The notes under the pieces are model-generated. The model made no database searches and was not told the origin of the DNA. It worked only from the letters and a program-made list of their open reading frames with translations. Shown here one piece after another: positions 25,357-33,571 of a DNA stretch of 64,000 bases. The position numbers were made by a program, and so were the translations under genes. Location of the stretch: positions 1-64,000 of the forward strand of contig CACZSN010000032.1 of NCBI GenBank assembly GCA_902783835.1, in the 5' to 3' direction. Position 1 is the first letter of the stretch, and each line of letters begins with the position of its first letter. This DNA comes from an uncultured bacterium. Its GTDB lineage: Bacteria > Cyanobacteriota > Vampirovibrionia > Gastranaerophilales > Gastranaerophilaceae.

Positions 25357-27141
25357 TCATTTTAATTTATAAATATAAATTTTTGCAAAAGACGGATTTT
25401 TTTTGTCGGCAATTTCTCCGACAATTTCGTATTTGTTTTTGATTTCTTTAAATATTTTTTGTCCGTAATGAAGTCCGAAAAGCTTTCCGTTGTAGTCTTT
25501 TCCGTAAATCATTATACAGTCGGGAATATTTTTTTCGGAAAATAAATCAGTCACAATTTTGTTTTCACCGTAACCGTCAATTATATGCGGAATTAACGAG
25601 TAATATTTTGGACAAAGGTCGTGTTTTGAATAAAAATTGACAATTTCTCCTTCCGGCAAAACGAGTAATTTCGCCTCTTTCGGGAGATTATTTTTTGCAT
25701 ATTCTGCAGCTTCAAACATTACATTTGAGCAAATTCTTTCGTGAATGAAAAATTTTCCTCTTTCCCCCGAAAAGCTTATGTTTGTTGCCATTGAGAAAAA
25801 TATCCACGAAAATAATACGTTTATTGAAAATAAAATTAATCCGATATAAACCGATTTAAACGAAAAATCTGCTTTGGGAGTATTGGCGATATTTTGGGGC
25901 AAAATTTCAAACAAATAAATTGTTGCTGCAATTACAAAAATCGTCATTGTGAGGTTATAGCCGGATGAATTTATCGGGAAAAATAAACTTCTTCCGATAA
26001 GCAAAAATCCTGAAATTCCGATAAATACAAACGCTTTTTCGGTTTTTGTAACGGGGTTTTTTAACATCTTTATAAGAGTTAAAACTAAACCGATTGCAAC
26101 AAAAATATTTAAAATTATACCGAAACTGAAATTATAAAAATCTAAAAGTGCCAAAATTATTGCGGTTATGCCAAAAATAAGAAATGTTACAATCGCAAAA
26201 AACTTTTTAGCCACAACTGCTTTGTTGCTTTCACTTTTTTGAAATAAAAAGTTGATAATTATCCCGAAAACAAGGCAAATAGCGAATGTTATCAGAAACA
26301 TTTTTACACTTGAAATCGAGTGTGTAAGCAAAACTTTGTTATTTAAAAATTCCGCTAAATTTGGATAAGAAGCGGCATTGAATTCCGCAACGGATGATGA
26401 ATTTTGGAAATTTGTGAAAAAATCCTGCACTATTTTCAAATCATTTGCCCTAAATCCTGACAAAAACATCTGTCCGGCTGATAAAATAATCGGTGTAATT
26501 GCTGAAAATATTGATAATAAAAGATTTTTTACGGAGTAATTTTTTGCAATTACGAAGATTAAAATTAAACCAAACGGCAAATATTCAGGCTTTAACGTTA
26601 CGGATAACCCGAATAAAAATGATGCACCGTACAAAAATCCGACTTTTTTTTCGTCTGCAAATTCATAATTTATTAAACATAAAAATGCTCCGAAAACCGC
26701 TACAAATGCGTATAATACCGAATATGAATACGGGAAAAACCAGCTTGTAAATTCTGTTCCCGAAACTCTGAAAACTTGATAACACATCGTTAAAAACGTT
26801 GCAACAAAAGCGATTTTGTCATTGGAAAATTTTCTCGTAACAAAATACATTCCGCCTAAAATAAATAAACTCGAAATAATTCCCGCAAAATATAAAACAT
26901 TTATTGATACTCCAAAAATTTTGTATAAAATTGCGTTAATTTGATATCCTAACGGCGGATACAGGCACAAAAAGTCACGGTACGGCATTTCACCTTTTAA
27001 AAATTCCGCCGGTAATAATGCCTCTCTGAATGTGTCAAAAATGGGATTTCCCCATTTGCCCCAAGTTATTGTCGTAAATATTACAAAAAGAACCCCTAAT
27101 ATTGTTAAAAAGAGTGCTTTTTCGGATAATTTTTTTTCCAT
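25357..27141 (-). CDS. Polytopic GT-C glycosyltransferase-like membrane protein
   Basis: A 594-residue integral membrane protein with 11 to 13 hydrophobic helices and a C-terminal soluble part. The first extracytoplasmic loop reads FDTFREALLPAEFLKGEMPYRDF and then YPPLGYQ, typical of the ArnT/PMT-like (GT39, GT83) transferases that use polyprenyl-phosphate sugars; the Asp-Arg pair would be the acidic metal and donor site. The C-terminal segment (VLPEGEIVNFYSKHDLCPKY) also appears in such proteins. It likely adds a sugar to a periplasmic acceptor. It is monocistronic. Substrate unknown. Confidence 0.75.
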   Translation of the reverse strand: MEKKLSEKALFLTILGVLFVIFTTITWGKWGNPIFDTFREALLPAEFLKGEMPYRDFLCLYPPLGYQINAILYKIFGVSINVLYFAGIISSLFILGGMYFVTRKFSNDKIAFVATFLTMCYQVFRVSGTEFTSWFFPYSYSVLYAFVAVFGAFLCLINYEFADEKKVGFLYGASFLFGLSVTLKPEYLPFGLILIFVIAKNYSVKNLLLSIFSAITPIILSAGQMFLSGFRANDLKIVQDFFTNFQNSSSVAEFNAASYPNLAEFLNNKVLLTHSISSVKMFLITFAICLVFGIIINFLFQKSESNKAVVAKKFFAIVTFLIFGITAIILALLDFYNFSFGIILNIFVAIGLVLTLIKMLKNPVTKTEKAFVFIGISGFLLIGRSLFFPINSSGYNLTMTIFVIAATIYLFEILPQNIANTPKADFSFKSVYIGLILFSINVLFSWIFFSMATNISFSGERGKFFIHERICSNVMFEAAEYAKNNLPKEAKLLVLPEGEIVNFYSKHDLCPKYYSLIPHIIDGYGENKIVTDLFSEKNIPDCIMIYGKDYNGKLFGLHYGQKIFKEIKNKYEIVGEIADKKNPSFAKIYIYKLK

Positions 27142-27322
27142 TTTCCCTCAATTCTTATCTGAATTTTTCTTTGATTTTAACATATCCGCCCCAAGTGGTC
27201 TTTTATTAAAACTAACCTTAATAAAACTTAACATGATGATACAAAACAGAAAAAATAATTAAAGAAATTTTTGAGAATGCCGATATAAGGCATGTGAGAA
27301 CTATTGAAGGGTTTTAGATTAA

Positions 27323-27973
27323 ATGAACACGACGATTACTTCGGTTTCGGCATTGGTTACGGCACGTGCCTCACAGGCAACTAAAAAAGTTGAAACACAG
27401 AAACCGCTTGAACAAAAACAACAGACGGAAGCATACTCAAGTACATATTCAAATGCTGCACGTTCATTGGCTATGGCGGGAATTAACTTCAGCAAACCGG
27501 CCGAAAAAGCAGAAGGTGTAAATTATACGGAAGGCATTAATTGCACGGTAGTTAAAGAAACTACGGGCGATGAAACCAATAAATGGTGGCAAGAAGAAAT
27601 GGATTACGACAATCCGCCTTATTTGCCGAAATCAAAAGTACAGGAAATTGAACTTCAGGAAGATACTAAGTTTTGCCGTGTATATGATGGTGTAAACTCT
27701 GGTATGTTCGGTGGTTGGGTAATGAAGCAAACCGACATTGAAGGTTTAACACCTGAAGAAATTCAAGATAAATTTGCACTTCCTCAAAAGCCGTTGATGA
27801 TGTGCGATGTAACACTTCCTAAGGGAACGCACATGCGAACCGGTTTATGCAATCCGCTTGAAGGTTGGGGCAAAGGCGGAGGTGTTCAGTTTGACCTTAT
27901 GGGACAAAGGGTTGGTGATTTTGATAATGAGCGGGATTTGCCGACCAAAAAAGATATTAAAGCCGAGGGATAA
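27323..27973 (+). CDS. Possible polymorphic-toxin-like or effector protein
   Basis: 216 residues, no signal peptide. The first 65 residues are low-complexity (Thr, Ala, Gln, Ser), like a disordered or export region. The C-terminal domain (about residues 110-210) contains FCRVYDG, GGWVMKQTDIEGL, FALPQKP, DVTLPKGTHMRTG and GKGGGVQFDL. From memory, this order resembles the C-terminal toxin domains of some Rhs or hemagglutinin-type polymorphic toxins, possibly of the ADP-ribosyltransferase/TNT type. I cannot confirm that without a profile search. No ribosome-binding site is obvious. A small gene of its own transcription unit follows at 28072. Treat the functional label as tentative; the gene itself is credible. 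Confidence 0.45.
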   Translation: MNTTITSVSALVTARASQATKKVETQKPLEQKQQTEAYSSTYSNAARSLAMAGINFSKPAEKAEGVNYTEGINCTVVKETTGDETNKWWQEEMDYDNPPYLPKSKVQEIELQEDTKFCRVYDGVNSGMFGGWVMKQTDIEGLTPEEIQDKFALPQKPLMMCDVTLPKGTHMRTGLCNPLEGWGKGGGVQFDLMGQRVGDFDNERDLPTKKDIKAEG

Positions 27974-27988
27974 AATCCTCGGTTTTTT
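27961..27988 (+). terminator. Terminator overlapping the stop codon
   Basis: agccgagg / cctcgg stem with T run; the TAA of the preceding gene lies in the loop. Confidence 0.85.
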
Positions 27989-28020
27989 AATTGGTAAATA
28001 TTTTGTACGAAGCTCTTATG

Positions 28021-28048
28021 TTGATTTTCGGACATAAAATGTTATAAT
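28021..28048 (+). promoter_or_regulatory. Promoter of the 116-aa gene
   Basis: TTGATT, 16-base spacer, TATAAT with an extended TG, ending 23 bases before the ATG at 28072. Confidence 0.65.
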
Positions 28049-28071
28049 TATCGATGAATGAGAGGTGTTTT

Positions 28072-28422
28072 ATGGAATTAAATATTCAAATTAATAAAAA
28101 TATTTTGGTTTTAAACGGAAAAGAAATCAAATTTGACCATAACATCAGACAGTTTAGAACAGTTGGTGATGATGTAGTTGTATTGCTTGCTATTCCGAAT
28201 AATGATGATACGCTCGATAATATTTATTGTTATGCTTCATACGGTATTATCAAGTGGCAAGTTCAACCGATTAAAGAAGCTTTCCCTGAGATGAAACAAG
28301 TTTATCCGTTTGAGCAAATGAGCGTAATTGACGGAATGATTGCCGCATCTGATTTTTATGGCAGAAGATTTTTCATTGATCCTGAAACGGGTAAAATTAC
28401 TAAAAAAGATATTGTAAAATAG
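28072..28422 (+). CDS. Small hypothetical protein, 116 aa
   Basis: Unknown family. A soluble beta-rich protein with a repeated strand pattern, a YCYASYGIIKWQVQ segment near residue 52 and a C-terminal FFIDPETGKI, like small single-domain proteins of alternating strands seen in many low-GC bacteria. The six-codon-earlier ATG in frame is less good than 28072, which follows GAGAGG. It follows the toxin-like gene but has its own strong promoter and terminator, so it could be expressed when that gene is silent; an immunity role is therefore possible but unproved. Confidence 0.6.
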   Translation: MELNIQINKNILVLNGKEIKFDHNIRQFRTVGDDVVVLLAIPNNDDTLDNIYCYASYGIIKWQVQPIKEAFPEMKQVYPFEQMSVIDGMIAASDFYGRRFFIDPETGKITKKDIVK

Positions 28423-28443
28423 ATTTTTATAAATTTTTTCAAT

Positions 28444-28476
28444 AAAAAAGACCTTTGTTTTGAAGGTCTTTTTTTT
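28444..28476. terminator. Bidirectional terminator
   Basis: aaaaaagacctt / aaggtctttttttt stem between convergent genes. Confidence 0.88.
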
Positions 28477-28479
28477 ATT

Positions 28480-30039
28480 TTATTTCCGATTTTTTCTTTG
28501 TTCAAGAAGTGCATTAATGCTGTCTTCAGCTTCTTTTTCGGCGGTTTGAATTGAATGTTCGCGATTATATTTATCGAGAGCTTCGGCAGGTTCCGACAAA
28601 TCCCAAAATTTATTTTTGATATTAATAACATCACTGTACGGCATTCCGATTATACCTTTATCAAGAATGGAGAATTGGTATGCTCGTTTTGAAGGATTGC
28701 TTTTATCGACGGTATCTTCATCATAGTGTAAGATTATTTTTTTAACTTCATAATTTGGTTCAAGAGCCAATGCAGTGCTGACAAAATTTGCATTCCAAAT
28801 GTATCTTCTCAAATCCGAATTGAAAAACGATGCGATTTCTTTATCTTTTTCCGTTGAAGGAACGTATAATGCACCTTGGCAATTATTTATATTTTCTTTC
28901 ATAAAGGAGACATTTTGGTTCCAATAATATGTTTCGACAATTTGCCATCCTGTAAGAGTAATTCCGCAAAGTAATACGGGGACGCTGATTTTTGCAAATA
29001 ATTCTTTGCTTTCAGGAAATTTTTTTAATCTTGCCGCAAAAATTCCCGCAAATATCATCGGCACAACCCAAAGAGGAATACTTCTCATATGTTGTTCATA
29101 AATCGGATTGATAAATTGTTGTAAATTATCCGAAAAATAGAGGAATAAATATATGTAAATGCCGCTGAATGCCGCTATTAAGGTTTTTGAAACGGGCTTA
29201 TTTTTTCTGAAATAAATTATTCCGACAATTAGCAAAACGGTTACAATGACAGCCAAAATGTTTAATTTGTTCCAAAATTGCCAAAAATCCAAAGCTTCAC
29301 CGAGAAATCTTTTGAAATCGGATTTTTCATCATTTGATAAGATAATAAAAAATACATTGTATACCGAAGCGGCAAGAGAACCCGCCCCAATTACGATTTT
29401 GGTCAAAACATTTTTTGGATTTTCTTCATCGTAAAGACAGGTGAACATAATCGCGAAAATAATTAATCCGAGAAATAAAGTGTGTTCGTAAATTCCAAAC
29501 ATTAAAATCAATAGAAAAAATATGCCGATTTTATCTGATTTTGTATAGTTGATTTTGCCGAGTAAGTAGTTTAGCAAAACGAACTGAAATGTAAGTCCTA
29601 TGGTTGTTTCAACGACGGAAAAAATTTGATACAACAAAATCAAACAGGCATAAGTGAATAAACTGAAAAACCAAACAGCATATTGCTTAGTTCTTTTTGT
29701 TAATTCAAAATTCCACCATAAACCCAAAACAGGTAAGGTAAACATTGTGAAAGAATAAATTGTGGAATAGGTAATTTTGTCCGTCAAATCCCTGAATAAA
29801 AAAGCAGTAATGCTAATCGGTAAATGCTCCAAAAAGAAAACAACCACTCTCGGATGTTCAATAAAAGATTTAATTTCAAAAACATTGTCCCCGAATCTGT
29901 TGAGGTGCATTATGAACCAGAAAGAACCGTCAAGATATAATGCCCTTTGCGAACAAGCTGCGTAAAAAACATAAAAAACAGTTATTAAAACAAATAAAAA
30001 ACCTAAAAGTTTAATACCCCTGTCCTGATTGATTTCCAT
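28480..30039 (-). CDS. Polytopic membrane protein of unknown function
   Basis: 519 residues with about ten hydrophobic helices in the first 370, a soluble domain after that, and a charged Glu/Lys/Arg tail. The early loop (YLDGSFWFIMHLNRFG) and the overall plan resemble GT-C-fold transferases, but I see no clear catalytic Asp pair, so no function is claimed. It is alone on the minus strand, 315 bases before the terminator-rich neighbour of the ArnT-like gene. An alternative is a wall- or glycan-related membrane protein. Confidence 0.6.
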   Translation of the reverse strand: MEINQDRGIKLLGFLFVLITVFYVFYAACSQRALYLDGSFWFIMHLNRFGDNVFEIKSFIEHPRVVVFFLEHLPISITAFLFRDLTDKITYSTIYSFTMFTLPVLGLWWNFELTKRTKQYAVWFFSLFTYACLILLYQIFSVVETTIGLTFQFVLLNYLLGKINYTKSDKIGIFFLLILMFGIYEHTLFLGLIIFAIMFTCLYDEENPKNVLTKIVIGAGSLAASVYNVFFIILSNDEKSDFKRFLGEALDFWQFWNKLNILAVIVTVLLIVGIIYFRKNKPVSKTLIAAFSGIYIYLFLYFSDNLQQFINPIYEQHMRSIPLWVVPMIFAGIFAARLKKFPESKELFAKISVPVLLCGITLTGWQIVETYYWNQNVSFMKENINNCQGALYVPSTEKDKEIASFFNSDLRRYIWNANFVSTALALEPNYEVKKIILHYDEDTVDKSNPSKRAYQFSILDKGIIGMPYSDVINIKNKFWDLSEPAEALDKYNREHSIQTAEKEAEDSINALLEQRKNRK

Positions 30040-30221
30040 CTTAAATCCTCTATTTATGAACTTGATATTAAAATAGCATAAAATTTATCGAAATTGTTAA
30101 AATACCCAAAAAATTCTTCTTGTAAAGGGGTTTGTTTCAAATGTAAAATATTTAAAAAAAAATTTACGATACTAAATATTTTGAGATTTTAAAAATTTCT
30201 TATGCTACGATAAGAAAGTCG

Positions 30222-30243
30222 GAAAAAACAAATATGTTTTTTC
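30222..30243 (+). promoter_or_regulatory. Hairpin in the leader of the winged-helix gene
   Basis: gaaaaaac / gttttttc arms with loop aaatat, 50 bases before the ATG at 30294. It is preceded by a possible extended -10 (TGCTACGAT, 30203-30211) that lies inside an inverted repeat cttat / ataag. The rest of 30040-30293 is AT-rich with no gene. Confidence 0.4.
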
Positions 30244-30293
30244 GGTAAGAATGGTTTAAAAAGAAGACAAATATATAGTCAAGGAGAGTCGGA

Positions 30294-30914
30294 ATGCAAG
30301 AATACCTTACTAAAGAAGAAATCCGTCAGTGGAGAAGTTCTCTTGAAAAAATTACACTTGAAGAATATGCTGCAAGATTGGGCAAAGTAATTCAAGGAGA
30401 GAAACATACCAATGACATGATTGATAAGGTAATGACAACATCTTTGCATTCAATGTCGGCAACACCAGATTATTCCGTACATACGGAAAAATTGGAAACT
30501 TTGACTTTGCACTCAATGTTTGAAAAGAAAGAAACTAAGGCTAAAAAAGAAACACCGGTTGCTAAAAAAGTTAAAGCGGAACCCGTAAAAGAAGAAATTA
30601 AACCCGCAAAATCAGTTAAACCGGCGGTAAAACAAGTTAAAGAAGTAAAAGAAACAAAAGCTCCTAAAGAAGTTAATAACGTTTCTGCTTCAGTGGAAAA
30701 TATCACATTCAAAAAACCGCTTATTCCGAGAGAACAAATGATTTTTGATTACCTTGTTCAAAATAAAGGAACAATCGTTTACGCAAAAGATATGGCAGCA
30801 CTTTTGGAATTGCCGAGAGATTATGTTTATAAATACATTAAAAATTTGAGACAAAAAATCAATGAAGATGTATTGTTTAATGCTGATAACGGCGGATATG
30901 TTTTAGAAATATAA
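30294..30914 (+). CDS. Lys-rich linker protein with C-terminal winged helix
   Basis: A likely DNA-binding protein of 206 residues. The N-terminal helix (LTKEEIRQWRSSLEKITLEE) is followed by a Lys/Ala/Pro/Val-rich low-complexity middle (about residues 80-135), like eukaryotic histone H1 tails or bacterial H1-like proteins. The last 65 residues form a winged-helix fold: PREQMIFDYLVQNKGTIVY, then a recognition helix around LPRDYVYKYIKNLRQKI, and NADNGGYVLEI as the wing. A strong AAGGAG precedes the ATG. It is followed 16 bases later by the activase-related gene. It could be a nucleoid-associated or regulatory protein; which is not decided. Confidence 0.65.
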   Translation: MQEYLTKEEIRQWRSSLEKITLEEYAARLGKVIQGEKHTNDMIDKVMTTSLHSMSATPDYSVHTEKLETLTLHSMFEKKETKAKKETPVAKKVKAEPVKEEIKPAKSVKPAVKQVKEVKETKAPKEVNNVSASVENITFKKPLIPREQMIFDYLVQNKGTIVYAKDMAALLELPRDYVYKYIKNLRQKINEDVLFNADNGGYVLEI

Positions 30915-30930
30915 TGTAAGAAGAAAAACG

Positions 30931-32061
30931 ATGCCCAAAGAAAAATTAAAAATAGCATTTCCTCATATGGGAACAGTGTCATACGCTTGGCGTGCAGCAC
31001 TTAGAAAATTGGGTGTTACAGCATTTGTCCCTCCGTATACAAACAAAAGAACTCTGTCTCTTGGGATAAAATATGCTCCGGAAGCAATTTGTTTACCGTA
31101 TAAATTAATATTGGGAAACTTTATTGAGGCTTTGGAAGGCGGTGCTGACTACGTTTCGATGATTACGTCTCCCGGAATTTGCCGTTTGGGTGAATACGGT
31201 CAATGTATCGAAAATGTCTTAAACGATTTAGGATATAAAAACAGATACCTCGAATTGTCACTCTATGACGGTTTTAAGGGTATGTATAATTATCTTTCGC
31301 AAGCAAATCCGAAAGCTACAATTTTTCAAAAAATTGATGCTATTTATACAGCAGTAAGATTTGTATTTGCTCTCGATAGAGTTGCAACGGTGCTTTCATA
31401 TTACCGAGCAAGAGAAATAACCTTCGGTACGGCTGAAAAGGCTTACAACAAAGGGCTTGAACTTTTTGATAAAGCACTTTCGATTAAAGAATTGAAAAAT
31501 GCCGAAAAAGAAACAATCAGAATGATTAAAGAAACACCGATTGACGAAAAACGTGACGTTTTGTACGTTGACATTACAGGCGAAATCTTCATCGTCCTTG
31601 ACCCGTTTTCAAATCAAAATATAAATCGTGAACTCGGTAAAATGGGTGTTCAAACAAGAACAAGCCTCACGGTTTCAAGTTTCTTAAAAGACGCTATCAT
31701 TCCGAAATGGTTTAAAAAAGGCGAAACGCACTTGGAAAGAGCATTTAGACTTGCAAGACCATATTTGATGAGAGATATCGGCGGCGATTCATTGGAATCA
31801 ATCAGTGACGTTGCTTTTGCCGACCAAAGAGGTATCGACGGTATTATCCACGTCAGCCCGTTTACTTGTATGCCTGAAATCGTTACGCAGAATATTTTCC
31901 CAAAAATGAGAGAAAATTGCGAAATTCCGATTTTGACATTGATTATGGACGAACAAACCGGTAAAGCAGGCTATATCACAAGACTTGAAGCTTTTACCGA
32001 CTTGATGAGAAGAAGAAAACGTAAAAAGCTACAAGAAGAAAAAGATGTCGCAAAAAAATAA
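30931..32061 (+). CDS. Acyl-CoA dehydratase activase-related protein (COG3581-like)
   Basis: Related to the protein family found with 2-hydroxyacyl-CoA dehydratase activases (the ASKHA-type HgdC/BadF relatives). It has 376 residues, with conserved cysteines in EAICLPYK (near residue 53), GICRLGEYGQC (near residue 83) and SPFTCMPE (near residue 309), likely ligands of an iron-sulfur cluster. In other anaerobes this protein pairs with a DUF2229/COG3580 protein or is fused to it; no such partner is in the window. It directly follows the winged-helix gene and ends in a Lys/Arg-rich tail. The biochemical role is not established for this class. Confidence 0.75.
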   Translation: MPKEKLKIAFPHMGTVSYAWRAALRKLGVTAFVPPYTNKRTLSLGIKYAPEAICLPYKLILGNFIEALEGGADYVSMITSPGICRLGEYGQCIENVLNDLGYKNRYLELSLYDGFKGMYNYLSQANPKATIFQKIDAIYTAVRFVFALDRVATVLSYYRAREITFGTAEKAYNKGLELFDKALSIKELKNAEKETIRMIKETPIDEKRDVLYVDITGEIFIVLDPFSNQNINRELGKMGVQTRTSLTVSSFLKDAIIPKWFKKGETHLERAFRLARPYLMRDIGGDSLESISDVAFADQRGIDGIIHVSPFTCMPEIVTQNIFPKMRENCEIPILTLIMDEQTGKAGYITRLEAFTDLMRRRKRKKLQEEKDVAKK

Positions 32062-32167
32062 TCCGTTGAATTTTGAATAAATTTCAATATCCGTTGTTTT
32101 GCCCTAAAATAAAAGTTTTTCAAGTACAAAAAACTCAGTAAAATTCCATTTTTAATTAAAATTTTAA

Positions 32168-32371
32168 AAATTTTTTCAAAAAAAAGGCAATTTTTTTTAT
32201 CAAAAATACTTATTATAAATGTAGATGATAAAACATCTACAATAAATATTTCGCAATTTTCTCAATCCCTTGTAAATAAAGGGATATGAGTGTTTGTTAA
32301 GTTTTGTTGCGTAAAACATATCAAAAAACACAATTTCTTTTAACGGAAATACTTTATAAAAGAGTAGAGAG
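32168..32371 (+). promoter_or_regulatory. Leader module, copy B (shared with 5429-5646)
   Basis: Second copy of the module. It has the AT-rich opening block, then a perfect 7-bp hairpin (GTAGATG / CATCTAC, 32221-32240), cgcaatttt, a 7-bp hairpin (ATCCCTT / AAGGGAT around gtaaata, 32265-32285), the 32-base core (32297-32328; one mismatch to copy A), and the 21-base box (32351-32371). The innermost pair of the second hairpin is T-A here and A-T in copy A, with the stem kept: a compensatory change. The spacing between the parts is similar in both copies. Confidence 0.65.
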
Positions 32372-32391
32372 TTAACGAGAGAGAGAAAAGA

Positions 32392-33213
32392 ATGTTGAAC
32401 GTAAATAATTTAAACGCTACAGCAAAATTACTCAATCAAACAGGCTTGCTCAACAACTCTAAACTTTCTGCAAAAGATGCTCAAGCAGCAGTATCTATTT
32501 TCAGCTCACTCAATTCAACATCTACAACATCAGTAAATACAAAAGATTATCTCGCAAACTCAATTTTCGCAGCACAACAAGATGGCGAAGATGACGGCAA
32601 ACTTACATTCGGCGAAACAGCAAAAAGCCTTTTAAAAGGAGCAGTTAAATCATTCACAAATATGTTTTCTTCTCCCGAAAACGCAGTTAAAACAGTTGCA
32701 GGCGGCATAGCATGTGCAGCATTAATCGCAGTAACAGGCGGAGCAGCTACACCGTTCATTATCGCAGGCGGTGCAATCCTCGGCGGTGTTCAAGTAGGTA
32801 AAGGTCTTTACAATGCATCTCAAGCAACAACTGATGACGCAAAAAGAGCTGCATTAGAAGATATCGGAAGCGGTACAGCAACAATCGCGATGTCAGTTGC
32901 AGCAGGCAAAGCATACTCTAACGCAACAGGTTCTTCATTAACTTCTCTTTCAACTTACAAAGATGCAGCAACAAACTCAATCAACAACGCTAATGCATTT
33001 ATGAAAATATCTCCTTCAGCAGCAAAAGCAGAAATTGCAAGCGTTACATCTTTAGATAAATCAGTAAACTGGATGAGCGATGACAAAGCATTGAACCAAA
33101 TGTATGAAGCTGATGCTCAAGGAACAATGAAAAAATTCGGTTACCAATTGGCAGAAGGCTTTACAAAAAATAATGAAGAAATCCAAAAGAAAAGAAATAT
33201 TTTCGCAGCATAA
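32392..33213 (+). CDS. EF-hand-like hydrophobic-hairpin protein, paralogue 2
   Basis: Paralogue of the gene at 5665, 273 residues. Residues 64-75 read DGEDDGKLTFGE, an EF-hand-like loop with D1, E3, D5, G6, L8 and E12 kept, so acidic position 3 is better here than in the first copy. Next come the basic amphipathic segment ending TNMFSSPENAVKT, then the Gly/Ala-rich hydrophobic hairpin with the shared motif LIAVTGGAATPF, and the KRAALED helix. The N-terminal 60 residues and the C-terminal part differ from paralogue 1, which is shuffling of ends around a conserved core. No signal peptide. The leader, ribosome-binding region (GAGAGAGAAAAG) and core are shared, so the two genes are probably expressed alike. 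Function unknown. Confidence 0.7.
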   Translation: MLNVNNLNATAKLLNQTGLLNNSKLSAKDAQAAVSIFSSLNSTSTTSVNTKDYLANSIFAAQQDGEDDGKLTFGETAKSLLKGAVKSFTNMFSSPENAVKTVAGGIACAALIAVTGGAATPFIIAGGAILGGVQVGKGLYNASQATTDDAKRAALEDIGSGTATIAMSVAAGKAYSNATGSSLTSLSTYKDAATNSINNANAFMKISPSAAKAEIASVTSLDKSVNWMSDDKALNQMYEADAQGTMKKFGYQLAEGFTKNNEEIQKKRNIFAA

Positions 33214-33262
33214 TTGATTTTTATACTAAATCCAAATCATTTTTCTCTATATTTTAAAAGTT

Positions 33263-33313
33263 AACAAAAAGACCTCATTTGAGGTCTTTTGAAAAATGGA
33301 CGAGAAGAGACTC
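33263..33313. repeat. Duplicated tRNA-Leu 3' end plus terminator, copy A
   Basis: Matches the stretch at 33427-33475 over two blocks: 27 identical bases holding the terminator hairpin gacctc / gaggtc (33263-33289) and 17 identical bases equal to the 3' end of the tRNA-Leu gene (33297-33313). The spacer between blocks differs. It probably also serves as the terminator of the gene at 32392. Confidence 0.7.
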
Positions 33314-33426
33314 CCCTGAATCGTAGGCGACAAACCGGAGCCGTACGAGTCAGGATACCCGAAGGGCAGAACTCCTTGATTTGCGACAACGAGAGCAAAT
33401 CAACAGTACGAGTCAAGAAAAGAGCA
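33314..33426. other. Unexplained 113-base spacer between the duplicated tRNA ends
   Basis: More GC-rich than the surroundings. It has a 7-bp hairpin (gattTGC-type arms, about 33378-33402) and a repeat of gtacgagtca at about 33343 and 33402. It does not fold as a tRNA and no convincing ORF crosses it. Confidence 0.4.
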
Positions 33427-33475
33427 AACAAAAAGACCTCATTTGAGGTCTTTAAAACTGGACGAGAAGAGACTC
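33427..33475. repeat. Duplicated tRNA-Leu 3' end plus terminator, copy B
   Basis: The copy attached to the intact tRNA-Leu gene. The hairpin gacctc / gaggtc lies just downstream of the tRNA on its strand, so this is the tRNA terminator. Confidence 0.7.
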
Positions 33476-33538
33476 GAACTCTTACACCGAAGGCGCCAGT
33501 TCCTAAGACTGGTGCGTCTACCATTCCGCCACTCGTCC
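33459..33538 (-). tRNA. tRNA-Leu (TAG)
   Basis: On the minus strand: acceptor ggacgag / ctcgtcc with A73, anticodon stem ccagt / actgg, loop cttagga with anticodon TAG, a long variable arm (cgccttcggtg) and T-loop gttcgagtc. CCA is not encoded, unlike tRNA-His. The long variable arm and anticodon fix the identity as leucine. Confidence 0.95.
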
Positions 33539-33571
33539 TTGTTTTTAAGATAACTCAAAAATTTTTTTCGG

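Noticed and set aside
33263-33475. Integrated genomic island at tRNA-Leu
   Set aside because: No integrase or foreign genes lie between the two copies; only 113 bases separate them, so at most a scar.
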